From the IMG/VR virus record IMGVR_UViG_3300030329_005016, positions 1 through 47,224 of that record: DNA of 47,224 nt. One strand, 5' to 3'. A program made the translations under genes and the position numbers. Under the pieces are notes generated by a model. That model did no database searches, was not told the origin of the DNA, and saw only the letters and a list, made by a program, of their open reading frames with translations. Each line of letters begins with the position of its first letter. Position 1 is the stretch's first letter. Source of the DNA: a virus. Below, one piece after another: positions 16,231 through 24,162 of this stretch.

Positions 16231-16258
16231 TCGTCAGTCCTCGAAAGTAGGTGGCGCG

Positions 16259-16295
16259 GCCCCGGAGGGAAGGAAGGGAGAGGTCCCTCCGGGGC
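16259..16295. other. Strong 12-bp hairpin between capsid and connector genes
   Basis: GCCCCGGAGGGA at 16259-16270 pairs perfectly with TCCCTCCGGGGC at 16284-16295 around a 13-base loop. There is no T-run on either side, so it is not a standard intrinsic terminator. It lies in the only sizeable gap (84 bases) of the structural operon and could be an RNA stability or processing element that raises capsid mRNA over downstream mRNA. Confidence 0.75.
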
Positions 16296-16314
16296 GTTGC
16301 CTGAGAGTGACGCA

Positions 16315-16551
16315 CTACGAAGAGGCGTCAGTCGTGGGCGCCTTCGAGCTCGTCGAAGACTTCGCCTGTTCGGCGCTGGCTTTCTGGGGTGCCTTCCCCG
16401 AGTCACGCGACTTGTCGCGGACCTTGCGAGGCTTCACCCACCCGCGCTCAATGGCGCGAGTGAGTGCCTCCGACTCTTCGAGGTCCACCACCGCGTCGGT
16501 GGCGTACCGCCGACCGTTGATGATGCATGCCTCAGCGAATCGAACCTTCAT
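16315..16551 (-). CDS. Small head protein (Mu gp35-like position)
   Basis: 78 residues, start overlapping the capsid stop (TGATG). The first 40 residues look like the small beta-hairpin plus helix unit seen in Mu gp35-like proteins (INGRRYATDAVVDLEESEA). The tail is Lys/Ser/Ala low complexity. It is followed by the hairpin. Function unknown. Confidence 0.65.
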   Translation of the reverse strand: MKVRFAEACIINGRRYATDAVVDLEESEALTRAIERGWVKPRKVRDKSRDSGKAPQKASAEQAKSSTSSKAPTTDASS

Positions 16552-17486
16552 CAGGCGTCGAGGCCAGTCAGAAGGAAGCCCATGTCGTCCTGGACTGTCT
16601 TCTCGTCATCCGAGAAGGCCACCTGAACGTACTCGCCACCGCGCGGGCCCTTGTGGGGCGCGTCGTACACGCGGGCCTGAACCGGCATGCTGGCGGTGAA
16701 GCGGAAGGTCGCAGCGAAGAGACCCACTTCGTTGACGGGTTCGCCGGTTGGGACGCGCACGATCGCGAAGGAGTCGTCGCCCCATACACGCTCATGCGAG
16801 ACGGCTTGGCCGGGGTTCGCGGTGTTCTTGATGGCCGTTCCGATGAAGATCTCATCGAGCCCCAAGATCTCCGCGATACGAGACATCGTCTCGACGCGGT
16901 TTTCGCTGCCTGGGCCACGGAGGTCCGCATGGCGGCGAAGAGCGTTTCCAATCTCGAGACCACCAACGCCGACAAGCTTGCTGTCGCCGATCATGCTCGG
17001 AGGGATGGCCTCGATGGCAGCAGCCACATCCTCGAGAGGAGTGCCCGCGTCCGAGAACCAGTTGGAGCCGTTGGTCGTGTTGGCTGCCGCATAGTTGCCC
17101 GCCGTCAACAGCAAGTTCGCGACACGGATCTCACGGCTCAAAAGAAGCTTGTTCATGACGAGCTTCGCCGCGTATTCGCGTGGCTTCTGCGGGTCATCAG
17201 CGTTGGCGACCTCGTCGACCGTGACGAGACGCCGAAGCGCTCGGTCGGTCACCGAGTAGTTGTCGACCTCGATGGCGTAGGGAACGTCATTCGCTTCGCC
17301 GTCGGTTGCGATGCGGTCGCTCTGTTCGGTCGTCCAGTCCGAAAGCTTGTACTTCCGGTAACTGTCCGAGCGGTGGTCGACCTCGATGATGGGGGCCACG
17401 GTGTCGGCGATGTAGTCGCCGTTGGTGTAGCCCGAGATGAATGTGGAGAGTGGTCCGTCGAGATGGACGTCGTTTGCGTTGCTCAT
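16551..17486 (-). CDS. Major capsid protein
   Basis: 311 residues. The sequence pattern PLSTFISGYTNGDYIADTVAP, then a polar linker, then VTDRALRRLVTVDEVANADDP fits the N-arm and start of the HK97-type capsid core of phages whose capsid gene follows a decoration protein. The C-terminal part contains GDDSFAIVRVPTGEP and short strands as in the P-domain. It is preceded by a small decoration-type gene and a protease/scaffold gene, the normal order of a head module. No delta domain is present; the separate scaffold makes that unnecessary. Confidence 0.85.
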   Translation of the reverse strand: MSNANDVHLDGPLSTFISGYTNGDYIADTVAPIIEVDHRSDSYRKYKLSDWTTEQSDRIATDGEANDVPYAIEVDNYSVTDRALRRLVTVDEVANADDPQKPREYAAKLVMNKLLLSREIRVANLLLTAGNYAAANTTNGSNWFSDAGTPLEDVAAAIEAIPPSMIGDSKLVGVGGLEIGNALRRHADLRGPGSENRVETMSRIAEILGLDEIFIGTAIKNTANPGQAVSHERVWGDDSFAIVRVPTGEPVNEVGLFAATFRFTASMPVQARVYDAPHKGPRGGEYVQVAFSDDEKTVQDDMGFLLTGLDA

Positions 17487-17496
17487 CTTGGCCTCC

Positions 17497-17904
17497 TCAG
17501 ACGATCACGAAGGGGTTGTTGAGAAGGAAGACGGTGAACTGGTCACCGTCCGCTGCTGCGTCCTGCATGGCGCGGCCGACGACGCGAAGGTCGGCGGTCG
17601 TGGTGCCAGGCGCGATCGCAGCGAGCTTGCCCGTGGTCCCCGCGATGGCCACGAGGGCACCGCGAGTGATTGCCGCGCTGGCGATTCCGATGGCCGGACC
17701 CCAGTAGCGGACATCGACGTCTTCGCCGTCAGCTGCAGCGTGTGCAGCGATGCCGACAGGTTCGTCGTTGGCAGCCGTCGGAGGCGAGACCTGGTTGTCT
17801 GCCGAGCCGGCGATCACTGCCATGTGCTTGGTAACGGCCCCATCGGCCTCGAAGCTCTGCGAGAGCCCTTCGGTCATCTGGTAGGCCATGAGATTGGTGC
17901 TCAT
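17497..17904 (-). CDS. Head decoration protein (DUF2190-like)
   Basis: 135 residues with AGGAAAAC ribosome site before the ATG at 17902-17904. Repeated Gly/Ala strands such as AVIAGSADNQVSPPTAANDEPVGIAAHAA and GALVAIAGTTGKLAAIAPG are typical of the small beta-barrel decoration/stabilisation proteins encoded next to capsid genes. Ten bases separate it from the capsid start. Confidence 0.75.
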   Translation of the reverse strand: MSTNLMAYQMTEGLSQSFEADGAVTKHMAVIAGSADNQVSPPTAANDEPVGIAAHAAADGEDVDVRYWGPAIGIASAAITRGALVAIAGTTGKLAAIAPGTTTADLRVVGRAMQDAAADGDQFTVFLLNNPFVIV

Positions 17905-17957
17905 TGGTTTTCCTATTCATTTGGCCGACTGCCCCGGGCCAGCGTGGTTGGGTGTCG

Positions 17958-18004
17958 GTAGCGGGAGCGCGGGGCCGTGCGTCGCTACCTGCCGGCAAGC
18001 CGGC
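17958..18004. other. Two small inverted repeats in a 109-base gap
   Basis: GTAGCG (17958-17963) pairs with CGCTAC (17983-17988), and GCCGG CAAG CCGGC (17991-18004) is a second hairpin. There is no T-run. The pair lies between the protease/scaffold gene and the decoration gene. It could affect mRNA stability. A weak observation. Confidence 0.5.
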
Positions 18005-18013
18005 GTGATTCGT

Positions 18014-18934
18014 TCAGCGGTTGAGCGCCTCGGGGAAGTTGGCCTTCGCGTAGGCGTAGGAGCGGCTGCGCAGATCCTTGCGGCTCAGCGACACGCCCTC
18101 CTTGGCGGCTTCCTTCTTCACGGCCTCAGTGGCCGCGCTCATCGCCTCGTCCTGGGTCATTTCACCGCCCAGGTTTCGCGGAGCATTGCTGGGCTTCGAC
18201 GGCTTGTAGGCCAGCGACTTTGGACGAGCCGAGGGACCAGCAAGGCGCTTCGATAGCGCCTTGGTAGCTACCGTCAGCGCTTGCAAACCATAGTCTTCGT
18301 CCGTCGACATCTCGCGGAACGCCGCAGCCTCAGCGTCAGTGATGTCGCCTTCAACAATGTGCTTTGAAAGCGACACTTCAAACTGAGCGCGCTTCAGCTC
18401 GACCTCACGGGCGGCGTCGCGTGTCTCAAGCTCCGCAACGCGCCTAGAGACCTTACCGAGTTCGTCGATGGTCTTCACATGGCTCTTGCTCATCGCAGCC
18501 ATGGGTGCCTCGCCACCTTCGGATGGCATCGCGTCGGCCGGCGTACCCTCGGCGGGCGCACCACTCAGCGCAGCCATGACGGCGTCGCGCTGTTCTTCGA
18601 GCGAAGCGAGTAGCGCGGGAAGGTCGAGGCCCAGCTCCGTCGCCATGGCTTCGAGAGCGTCAGCAGCGGCACCGCGCGCGGCTTCCGCCTCAGTGTTGGG
18701 TGCGACTTCCTCGGAGGCGTCAGCGGGCATGTCGCTCGCCTGAACCACCTCGGCATCGTCGGACGCGTCGGACGCTTCGACGTCTTCGGCGGGCGCTTCC
18801 TCTTCGGAGGGCGCAGCGCCGTCGAGGGCAGCTTGCTTCTGCTTCTCGGCCTCGACCACCGCGAGCAGCTGCTCGATGGTGAAGTCGTCGCCGAGTTCCT
18901 TCATCGCCTTGGCGATCAGTTCCTTGTCGGTCAT
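18014..18934 (-). CDS. Nested scaffold protein, in-frame internal start
   Basis: An ATG at 18932-18934, in the same frame as the protease, has AAGGA seven bases upstream and begins MTDKELIAKAMKELGDDFTI, where the acidic coiled-coil domain starts. The 306-residue product would be a protease-free scaffold. Nested scaffolds of this kind are known for lambda C/Nu3 and Mu I/Z. Expression here is inferred from the start signal. Confidence 0.7.
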   Translation of the reverse strand: MTDKELIAKAMKELGDDFTIEQLLAVVEAEKQKQAALDGAAPSEEEAPAEDVEASDASDDAEVVQASDMPADASEEVAPNTEAEAARGAAADALEAMATELGLDLPALLASLEEQRDAVMAALSGAPAEGTPADAMPSEGGEAPMAAMSKSHVKTIDELGKVSRRVAELETRDAAREVELKRAQFEVSLSKHIVEGDITDAEAAAFREMSTDEDYGLQALTVATKALSKRLAGPSARPKSLAYKPSKPSNAPRNLGGEMTQDEAMSAATEAVKKEAAKEGVSLSRKDLRSRSYAYAKANFPEALNR

Positions 18935-19507
18935 TTCCTTGTCCTTTCGTGCGAGCGCACGGGGTTGTGCGCGCCCCGCACGGGACGCGGCGAGACGGGT
19001 CATCCCGTCCAAAAACGCGGCGGGGACGATCCCCAGCTCGAGCAGTTCGGGCCCGATGTTGTCGCCCGACACCTCGTCGACGGAGTCGAACGCGATGACG
19101 ACCGAGCAGTACCGGTACTCGTCGGCTTCGATCTTCGAAGCGGTGCGCGGCGTCCACTTGATGCGTGCGAACAGCGCTTGCCGACCCTTCTCGTCGACGT
19201 CGCGGCGGAGCTCTGAGATCCAACCCGCCGCACCGAGGTACGCGGCCTGATCACTGCCCACGCCGGGGTGACCGTGGACGACCGGCACGTCGTCATCGCG
19301 GCGATTGAAGTTCGCGATGACCTGGTCGAAGATGTCGGCGGTCAGCTGAAACTCACCGCTCGAATGGCCGAGCCACTCGCCTTCGTAGGCGATTTGCTGC
19401 CACCGCGAGCCGTCCGCTTCCTTCGCACCGGCAAGCCGTGCGAGCGCACGGATCCCCTCGTCCCCTCGCGCCTTTTCGCGGAGGGGGAAGAATCGGAAGT
19501 CGTGCAT
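18014..19507 (-). CDS. Prohead protease with scaffold domain (Mu gpI-like)
   Basis: 497 residues. The start at 19505-19507 overlaps the upstream stop (TGATG). The N-terminal 180 residues match the Mu gpI-type protease layout: IAYEGEWLGHSSGEFQLTAD, VPVVHGHPGVGSDQAAYLGAAGWI, then EYRYCSVVIAFD and LGIVPAAFLDGM. From about 195 on the protein is acidic, Ala/Glu-rich and coiled-coil, a scaffolding domain, ending in a basic tail (KPSKPSNAPRNL...YAKANFPEAL). The protease matures the prohead and the scaffold shapes it. A second start inside the gene would yield the scaffold alone. Confidence 0.88.
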   Translation of the reverse strand: MHDFRFFPLREKARGDEGIRALARLAGAKEADGSRWQQIAYEGEWLGHSSGEFQLTADIFDQVIANFNRRDDDVPVVHGHPGVGSDQAAYLGAAGWISELRRDVDEKGRQALFARIKWTPRTASKIEADEYRYCSVVIAFDSVDEVSGDNIGPELLELGIVPAAFLDGMTRLAASRAGRAQPRALARKDKEMTDKELIAKAMKELGDDFTIEQLLAVVEAEKQKQAALDGAAPSEEEAPAEDVEASDASDDAEVVQASDMPADASEEVAPNTEAEAARGAAADALEAMATELGLDLPALLASLEEQRDAVMAALSGAPAEGTPADAMPSEGGEAPMAAMSKSHVKTIDELGKVSRRVAELETRDAAREVELKRAQFEVSLSKHIVEGDITDAEAAAFREMSTDEDYGLQALTVATKALSKRLAGPSARPKSLAYKPSKPSNAPRNLGGEMTQDEAMSAATEAVKKEAAKEGVSLSRKDLRSRSYAYAKANFPEALNR

Positions 19508-19929
19508 CAGAGCAACGCAGCGAGTGCTGCGGCCTCCATCTCGTCGCGGGTGTCGGACTCGTCGAGCTCGACGCCAAGCGTCGCAGCCCATGCGGCGAGG
19601 TCCGCTTTGTAGGGTTGGTCCGCCATCACGGCGCGGAGCTCTTGCTCCGTCCACTCCGGCGCGGGGTCCGTCTCGGCGACCGCCTCGTCCGCAAAGACGC
19701 AGTCTTCCGGCTCGGTACCCTCTTCGACGTACTCGCGCGCCATGCGTTCGAGTACACGCGCGATGGCCTTCGTTGGCGCGGGGTTGCTGCCGCGGTCGAA
19801 GTGCAAGCCAGTCTGCGGCTTCATGCGGCCACGGCACGCCACGTAGTCGCCATGGCGGACGACGAAGATGAACCCGTTGCGCAGCTCGGAAGCGTGAGCA
19901 GCGGGCGTGATTTCGAGTTCGTAACTCAT
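19507..19929 (-). CDS. Hypothetical head-module protein
   Basis: 140 residues between the minor head protein and the protease, ATGA and TGATG overlaps at its ends. The N-terminus carries strands (GFIFVVRHGDYVACRG) and the second half is acidic and helical (about 75-140). Not recognised. A head completion or protease cofactor role would be guesswork. Confidence 0.7.
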   Translation of the reverse strand: MSYELEITPAAHASELRNGFIFVVRHGDYVACRGRMKPQTGLHFDRGSNPAPTKAIARVLERMAREYVEEGTEPEDCVFADEAVAETDPAPEWTEQELRAVMADQPYKADLAAWAATLGVELDESDTRDEMEAAALAALL

Positions 19930-20948
19930 TGAGCCTCTTCAATGGCGGCGCCTGGCGCGCCTCGGAATCCGTCGGTGATGGCGCCGTCGAGGTCGACGTC
20001 GCGCGAGAGCTGCGACTCGTCGGGCGGGTCCTCGCTCAACGTCATTACGCAGCGGCAGTTGAAGGAGTTGGGCGGATAGACGCTCGCGCCTTCGGCATCG
20101 CCCACCGGCCATGCCTTGCCCTCGAGGGCGGCGTGTTCCGGTCGCACGCGACTGTCACCCACGGTGCGATAGACCCACCACAGGCCCGAGCCGAGCTCGG
20201 GGTCGGTCTGCTGTCGGAAGCGGCCCGCGTTGTAAGACACGCTGGTCGACGTCCTGAAAACCGCCTCAAGGTACCGGCGAACACCGCCAGCGTACCCTTC
20301 GGCGTCCACGCCGCCTTGCAGGCTCTCGATGAACTCGCCGAGCCCCGGACCTTCCGGAGCCATGGCGCGCTGAATCTGCGTGAATGCCTGTCGGACCACA
20401 CCATCGGCGATGGCGAGTCGGACCGTGAACGCTCGGGAGCGCTCGGCGTCGATGAGCGAGTCGAACTCGTCGGCCGGCATGATAGCGCGCGACTCGAACT
20501 GCTCGATGGCGTCCGCGAACGCGAGGTTGACGAAGTTGCTGGCGGTCTCGCCCGTGGCTTCGAGGCTTCGGCTTTTGCTGCCGACCTCGATGTCTCGGAC
20601 GAAGAGCTGACCGGCCATGTGCGTCTGTGCGTTCGCCTGCCAGATGAGGTTGGCGAGCGCGGGGCTTTTGTCGACGACCTCGCGGCCCCAGCGTTCCACC
20701 ACCTCGCGGGCGGCGGCTTCGCTGGTTACTCCGGAGAGGTCGTAGGCGAGTTGGTCTCGGAAGTCTTCGAAGAGTGCGGCGCCGGTCATGGCACTGCGCA
20801 CGACGAGTTCGCGCGGGCGTCCGATCAGTCGAACGGCACGCTGTCGATCTGCGTCCGACAACGCGAGGAGGTCGGCGAAGTCTGCGACAGCGGGAGACTC
20901 ATTTGTCGGGCCTTGCGTGTCGCTCGCCGGCGTGACCGGCTCGACGCT
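19926..20948 (-). CDS. Minor head protein, Mu gpF-like, continuing the portal by -1 shift
   Basis: 341 residues counted from the first codon after the CCCTTTA heptamer. The first 110 or so look like the C-terminal helical domain of Mu gp29-type portals (ALANLIWQANAQTHMAGQLF). From about residue 120 the protein is the phage head morphogenesis (MuF) family: NLAFADAIEQFESRAIMPAD, ERSRAFTVRLAI, SVSYNAGRFRQQ, WWVYRTVGDSRVRPEHAALEGKAWP, and FNCRCVMT with its Cys pair. There is no start codon with a ribosome site near the frame entry; an ATG at 20787-20789 is too far inside and lacks a site. The protein therefore probably reaches the ribosome as a portal fusion, or the sequence has a one-base error in a C-run. 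Confidence 0.8.
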   Translation of the reverse strand, partial: SVEPVTPASDTQGPTNESPAVADFADLLALSDADRQRAVRLIGRPRELVVRSAMTGAALFEDFRDQLAYDLSGVTSEAAAREVVERWGREVVDKSPALANLIWQANAQTHMAGQLFVRDIEVGSKSRSLEATGETASNFVNLAFADAIEQFESRAIMPADEFDSLIDAERSRAFTVRLAIADGVVRQAFTQIQRAMAPEGPGLGEFIESLQGGVDAEGYAGGVRRYLEAVFRTSTSVSYNAGRFRQQTDPELGSGLWWVYRTVGDSRVRPEHAALEGKAWPVGDAEGASVYPPNSFNCRCVMTLSEDPPDESQLSRDVDLDGAITDGFRGAPGAAIEEAQ

Positions 20949-22225
20949 AAAGGGGGCGGTGCGGCCTCCGGCTTCGCGAACGCGGGAGCGGTCTTGGCCA
21001 GCGGGGTGACAAAGCGTTCGCCCTCGGGGCCTTCGAGCGGCGGAAGACCGCGGCTCTCGAGCAGCTGGTTTACCTTCACGACGCCAGCGTCGATGGCAAT
21101 CTGGTCGACCTCGGGCGGCTCCTCTTGGAGCAACTCGAAGTATGGCGTTGCGACCTTCGGCACAAGCGAGCCGAAGCGGTGCGCGTTCAGTTCGAGCTCT
21201 TGCGCGAACCACTGTTCGGCAAGCGTCTCGGCGATGCTGTCCGCCATGGAGCGGACGCGCGGAAGGATCGTGGTGTCGGCCTGGCTTTCACCAAGCGCGC
21301 GGTTTCCGCCAGTCGAGCCCACGGAGACGTTCAGGTCGGAGCCGAGAATGCCCTTTGTGATCTGCTCCTCGAACTCGCGGATGTACTTGCGGTGCGCCTC
21401 GCCGGCCTGGCCAGACGATGCGTTGATCACCTCGAGCTTGCCGTCGCCAGTGATGACGCCCGACGAGCTCGCGGTGATCTCTTCGAGGGAGTTCAGTGCC
21501 TCTTCGACAACGTCAGCATCCGTGCCCTTGTTGAGCATCATCACGAGCAACGGCTGCGCGAAGCGCTCCAAGGTCTGCACCGAGTAGACGGTCGCGAACT
21601 TCTTGAAGACCCACGGGAGCAGGCATGGAATGAGGATGCCGGCCATCTGCGGACGAAGGCCCACGGAGCCGGGCACGTGCACGAGCCACCGAAGCGGTTC
21701 TTTGTCGACGCGAACCCAGCCGGGTTCGTCGCCATGGGTGCGAACCATCGGGACCCAGTCGTCGTCGAACTTCGTGTCGCGCGGGTCGATGCGGTGCATG
21801 CGAACGACGCGGGTTTCGCCGTTGACGCGGCCCCACTCCTTCTCGAGCACCGCGATGCCGATGCCGTGACCATGCGCGATGTGCATCAGCGCGGTCTCGT
21901 AGTTCGGCAGACGATCAACGCCGCGACGAAGGAAGTCGGCAGACGGTGCCTCCTCGAAGAGCAACGGCGCGCCCACAACGTTGCGCAAAAGCGTTTCGTA
22001 CACACTGCGGACGTGCGAGTCGGTCTCGAGGACGTAGGACACAAGGTCCATGAGGCTCTCGAGGTCGCCGCGTCGCGCGTTCTTGATGTAGCCCAGGACT
22101 TGGGCTGGCGTGATGCCGCCCATGTCGCGACCCATCCAGCGACGGATCGGAGAGGCTTTGGATGCGCGACCCACGGGGGCGCGTCGATTGCCGCCCGACA
22201 CAACGCTGAGAGTCGGGCTGGTCAT
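20825..22225 (-). CDS. Portal protein, Mu gp29-like (DUF935 type)
   Basis: 466 codons in the open frame, of which about the first 425 look like protein. Typical features are PIRRWMGRDMGGITPAQVLGYI near 30, RVVRMHRIDPRDTKFDDDW, then PLRWLVHVPGSVGLRPQMAG and a long helical C-terminal part with SDLNVSVGSTGGNRALGESQAD. The portal ring docks the terminase and carries DNA. The last 42 codons are Arg/Ser-rich and look like out-of-frame translation, while the -1 frame continues with a portal-like C-terminal domain (see the next gene). It starts 3 bases after the terminase stop. Confidence 0.88.
   Translation of the reverse strand: MTSPTLSVVSGGNRRAPVGRASKASPIRRWMGRDMGGITPAQVLGYIKNARRGDLESLMDLVSYVLETDSHVRSVYETLLRNVVGAPLLFEEAPSADFLRRGVDRLPNYETALMHIAHGHGIGIAVLEKEWGRVNGETRVVRMHRIDPRDTKFDDDWVPMVRTHGDEPGWVRVDKEPLRWLVHVPGSVGLRPQMAGILIPCLLPWVFKKFATVYSVQTLERFAQPLLVMMLNKGTDADVVEEALNSLEEITASSSGVITGDGKLEVINASSGQAGEAHRKYIREFEEQITKGILGSDLNVSVGSTGGNRALGESQADTTILPRVRSMADSIAETLAEQWFAQELELNAHRFGSLVPKVATPYFELLQEEPPEVDQIAIDAGVVKVNQLLESRGLPPLEGPEGERFVTPLAKTAPAFAKPEAAPPPLASSRSRRRATRKARQMSLPLSQTSPTSSRCRTQIDSVPFD
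20948..20954 (-). promoter_or_regulatory. CCCTTTA heptamer at the portal/MuF frame switch
   Basis: In the portal frame the codons are CCG CCC CCT TTA, so C CCT TTA fits X XXY YYZ. A -1 slip continues as AGC GTC GAG into the MuF frame. A single missing base in the five-C run would give the same picture, so programmed slipping and sequencing error are both open. Confidence 0.5.
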
Positions 22226-22228
22226 TCG

Positions 22229-23650
22229 TCAGATATCGCGCCAGTTGACGCGCGGTGCTCGGTGTGTGCGGCGAGACGAGCTCGCCTTGATGGTCGTGGT
22301 ACCAGTCGCCAGTCCCGCGTGTGCGGAGACGGCCGCATCCACCATGTCGTCGTTCTTGTCGCCGACACCGGAGAAGGAGGTCAGCTCGTCGAGGAACTCG
22401 TTCGACCAACTCGCGTCCCGCGGGACGATGATGCGGGACTGCGGCTTGTTCCACACCGCCGAGAGCGGCTGCGCGCGAACGAACTTGTCGGCGGTGGCCT
22501 TCACGGTGTCGAGTGGTAGACCCTCGCGGGATAGGCGCTCACCCACTTCGAGGGCCTCGGTACCGCTGGCGTGCCACGTCATACGGACGCCGGGGAAACG
22601 GTTGGTCAGCGCGTGCAAGCGCGCATCGCGCTCGACGGGACTGAGTTGGTATCGCTCGACGTGGGCGACGTAGATGTCGTTCCCATGCTCGACGAGCGTG
22701 ACAGCGGCGGTGTAGTCGGCGCGTGTCTTCGCGCTGTAGGCGAGGTCGATGCCGGTTGAGAAGCGGCCCGTGGTGGGCACGTCGGAAAGGAGGCAGGTGC
22801 GGGGCTGCTCGAAGAGCGCGCCCCCTCGTGGTCGCGGCTCCTGCATGTACATCGACGCCCATCCGTACTCGCCGACGTTTCGGCGGCGCTCTTCGAGGAA
22901 GCCGAGCGGGCGACCTTCGGGCCAGAGGCTTTCGCCCTCCGGCGTGATGGCCGGCAGGTTGACCACGATCCAACCCTCCTCACGGTCGAGGACGCGACCG
23001 ATGAGGTCGTCCACGTTCCAGCGCGTCATGATGATGACGCGGGATGCTTGAGGGTGGAGACGCGAGAGAAACGTGTCCGTGTACCAGTCCCACGTGGTCT
23101 CGCGAGCGCGTGCGCTCTCGGCTTCCTCGCGGTTTTTCACGGGGTCGTCGATGATGCCGACGCCAGAGATGGGCTTACCCGTGAGCGGACCGCCCACGCC
23201 GGTTGCGACGAGACCACCGCCGGCGGGTGTCAGCCACTCTTCGAGGCGGTTGGCGCTTGGGTCGATGGGAACGCCAGCCGCGCTGGCGATGTTCCGGATT
23301 TTGCGCGACTGCGTGCGCGCCAGGTCGGCGGCATACGAGCAGTATGCGGACTGCAGATGCTGGTACCGACCGATGGTGCGCGCGGTCCAGTGATGGATCG
23401 CGGTGCTCTTCCCGAACTGCGGCGGAACGCTAAACGCGATTTTGACCGGCGGACGTTCACCTCGTAGCGCGAGCTCGACGTCTTCAAGCGCGTCGAAGAT
23501 GGGCCGGAGCCAGTACGGGTAAACGAAGCGCGGCGAGACCGCGGGAATGAATGTGGCGAGGGTCTTACGACAGAGGGTCGGAGTCGTCGTCGTCGTGTTC
23601 GTCGCCGTCGCCTGCGCCGATATCCAAGCCGGAGACGGTAGCAAGTGCAC
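22229..23650 (-). CDS. terL: Terminase large subunit
   Basis: 473 residues from a GTG at 23648-23650; no better start exists downstream. The N-terminal ATPase shows a Walker A-like VPPQFGKST at 75-83, a C-motif region and a Walker B GVGIIDDP with Asp168/169. The nuclease domain shows GIDLAYS with Asp302 and a late KNDDMVDAAVSAH acidic block at about 430. It packages DNA into the prohead and cuts it. It overlaps the small subunit gene by 86 bases, and its first 30 residues are Thr-rich and may be dispensable. Confidence 0.95.
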   Translation of the reverse strand: MHLLPSPAWISAQATATNTTTTTPTLCRKTLATFIPAVSPRFVYPYWLRPIFDALEDVELALRGERPPVKIAFSVPPQFGKSTAIHHWTARTIGRYQHLQSAYCSYAADLARTQSRKIRNIASAAGVPIDPSANRLEEWLTPAGGGLVATGVGGPLTGKPISGVGIIDDPVKNREEAESARARETTWDWYTDTFLSRLHPQASRVIIMTRWNVDDLIGRVLDREEGWIVVNLPAITPEGESLWPEGRPLGFLEERRRNVGEYGWASMYMQEPRPRGGALFEQPRTCLLSDVPTTGRFSTGIDLAYSAKTRADYTAAVTLVEHGNDIYVAHVERYQLSPVERDARLHALTNRFPGVRMTWHASGTEALEVGERLSREGLPLDTVKATADKFVRAQPLSAVWNKPQSRIIVPRDASWSNEFLDELTSFSGVGDKNDDMVDAAVSAHAGLATGTTTIKASSSRRTHRAPRVNWRDI

Positions 23651-24086
23651 TGATGAACTCGGCGTATGCAGCCGCGCTCATGTGCTCACGAACGCTTTCG
23701 CATAGCGCCTCGAGACTTCCTCGAAGCTGAACCTCGGTGCGGTCACCGTAGGTCGATGGGTCGAGGACCTTGGCCGTCCAACGCGCGTTGGCGAGACGGT
23801 CCCGCATGGGGAGGTCCTCGAAGTTCTCTGGGTTGTTCGCCTTGTGAATGAGCGACTCGGCGGCAGACAGCTTGTCTGCGTTCGACTCTTCGATCGCGCG
23901 GTACCAGTCCACGAAGCCGTTCGACTGGTTGCGCTCGAGGTCGTACTTGCCGCGGTTCCGCCAGCGGTTGGCGGAGCGGACAGCGATGCCCATCTTCGCG
24001 AGCGCGGGCTTGTAGCCCATGGATTGCATCAGGTCGCGTAGCGCCTGAACCTCCGCTTTGGTGGGCTCGTGGGCCTTCGCTCCCAT
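23565..24086 (-). CDS. terS: Terminase small subunit
   Basis: 173 residues. A helix-turn-helix at about 20-48 (GYKPALAKMGIAVRSANRWRNRG) fits the DNA-recognition domain, followed by helices for ring assembly and a very acidic tail (DEHDDDDSD) for contact with the large subunit. It is the first gene of the packaging/head block and has a 76-base gap upstream with a possible promoter. Confidence 0.85.
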   Translation of the reverse strand: MGAKAHEPTKAEVQALRDLMQSMGYKPALAKMGIAVRSANRWRNRGKYDLERNQSNGFVDWYRAIEESNADKLSAAESLIHKANNPENFEDLPMRDRLANARWTAKVLDPSTYGDRTEVQLRGSLEALCESVREHMSAAAYAEFISALATVSGLDIGAGDGDEHDDDDSDPLS

Positions 24087-24098
24087 AGTTCTCGCAAC

Positions 24099-24135
24099 CT
24101 AGTGAAAACTAGCGCGCGCGAAGGGCGGGTGTCGA
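24099..24135 (-). promoter_or_regulatory. Possible late promoter with palindrome
   Basis: On the minus strand TCGACA (24135-24130) and TAGTTT (24111-24106) are 18 bases apart, a weak sigma70-like pair 12-20 bases before the terminase start. The -10 overlaps a perfect inverted repeat CTAGTGAAAACTAG (24099-24112). The adjacent upstream gene encodes a DNA-binding protein that could act here. The noncoding gap is 24087-24162. Confidence 0.35.
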
Positions 24136-24162
24136 GGGTCCAGGTTTTGACTTTTGCGGCGC

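Noticed and set aside
16259-16295. Intrinsic terminator after the capsid gene
   Set aside because: Strong stem but no T-run on either strand, and essential connector and tail genes follow on the same transcript.
20825-20947. Portal C-terminus in the open portal frame
   Set aside because: The last 42 codons are Arg/Ser-rich and unlike protein, while the -1 frame is clearly coding. I treat the portal as ending or shifting at CCCTTTA.
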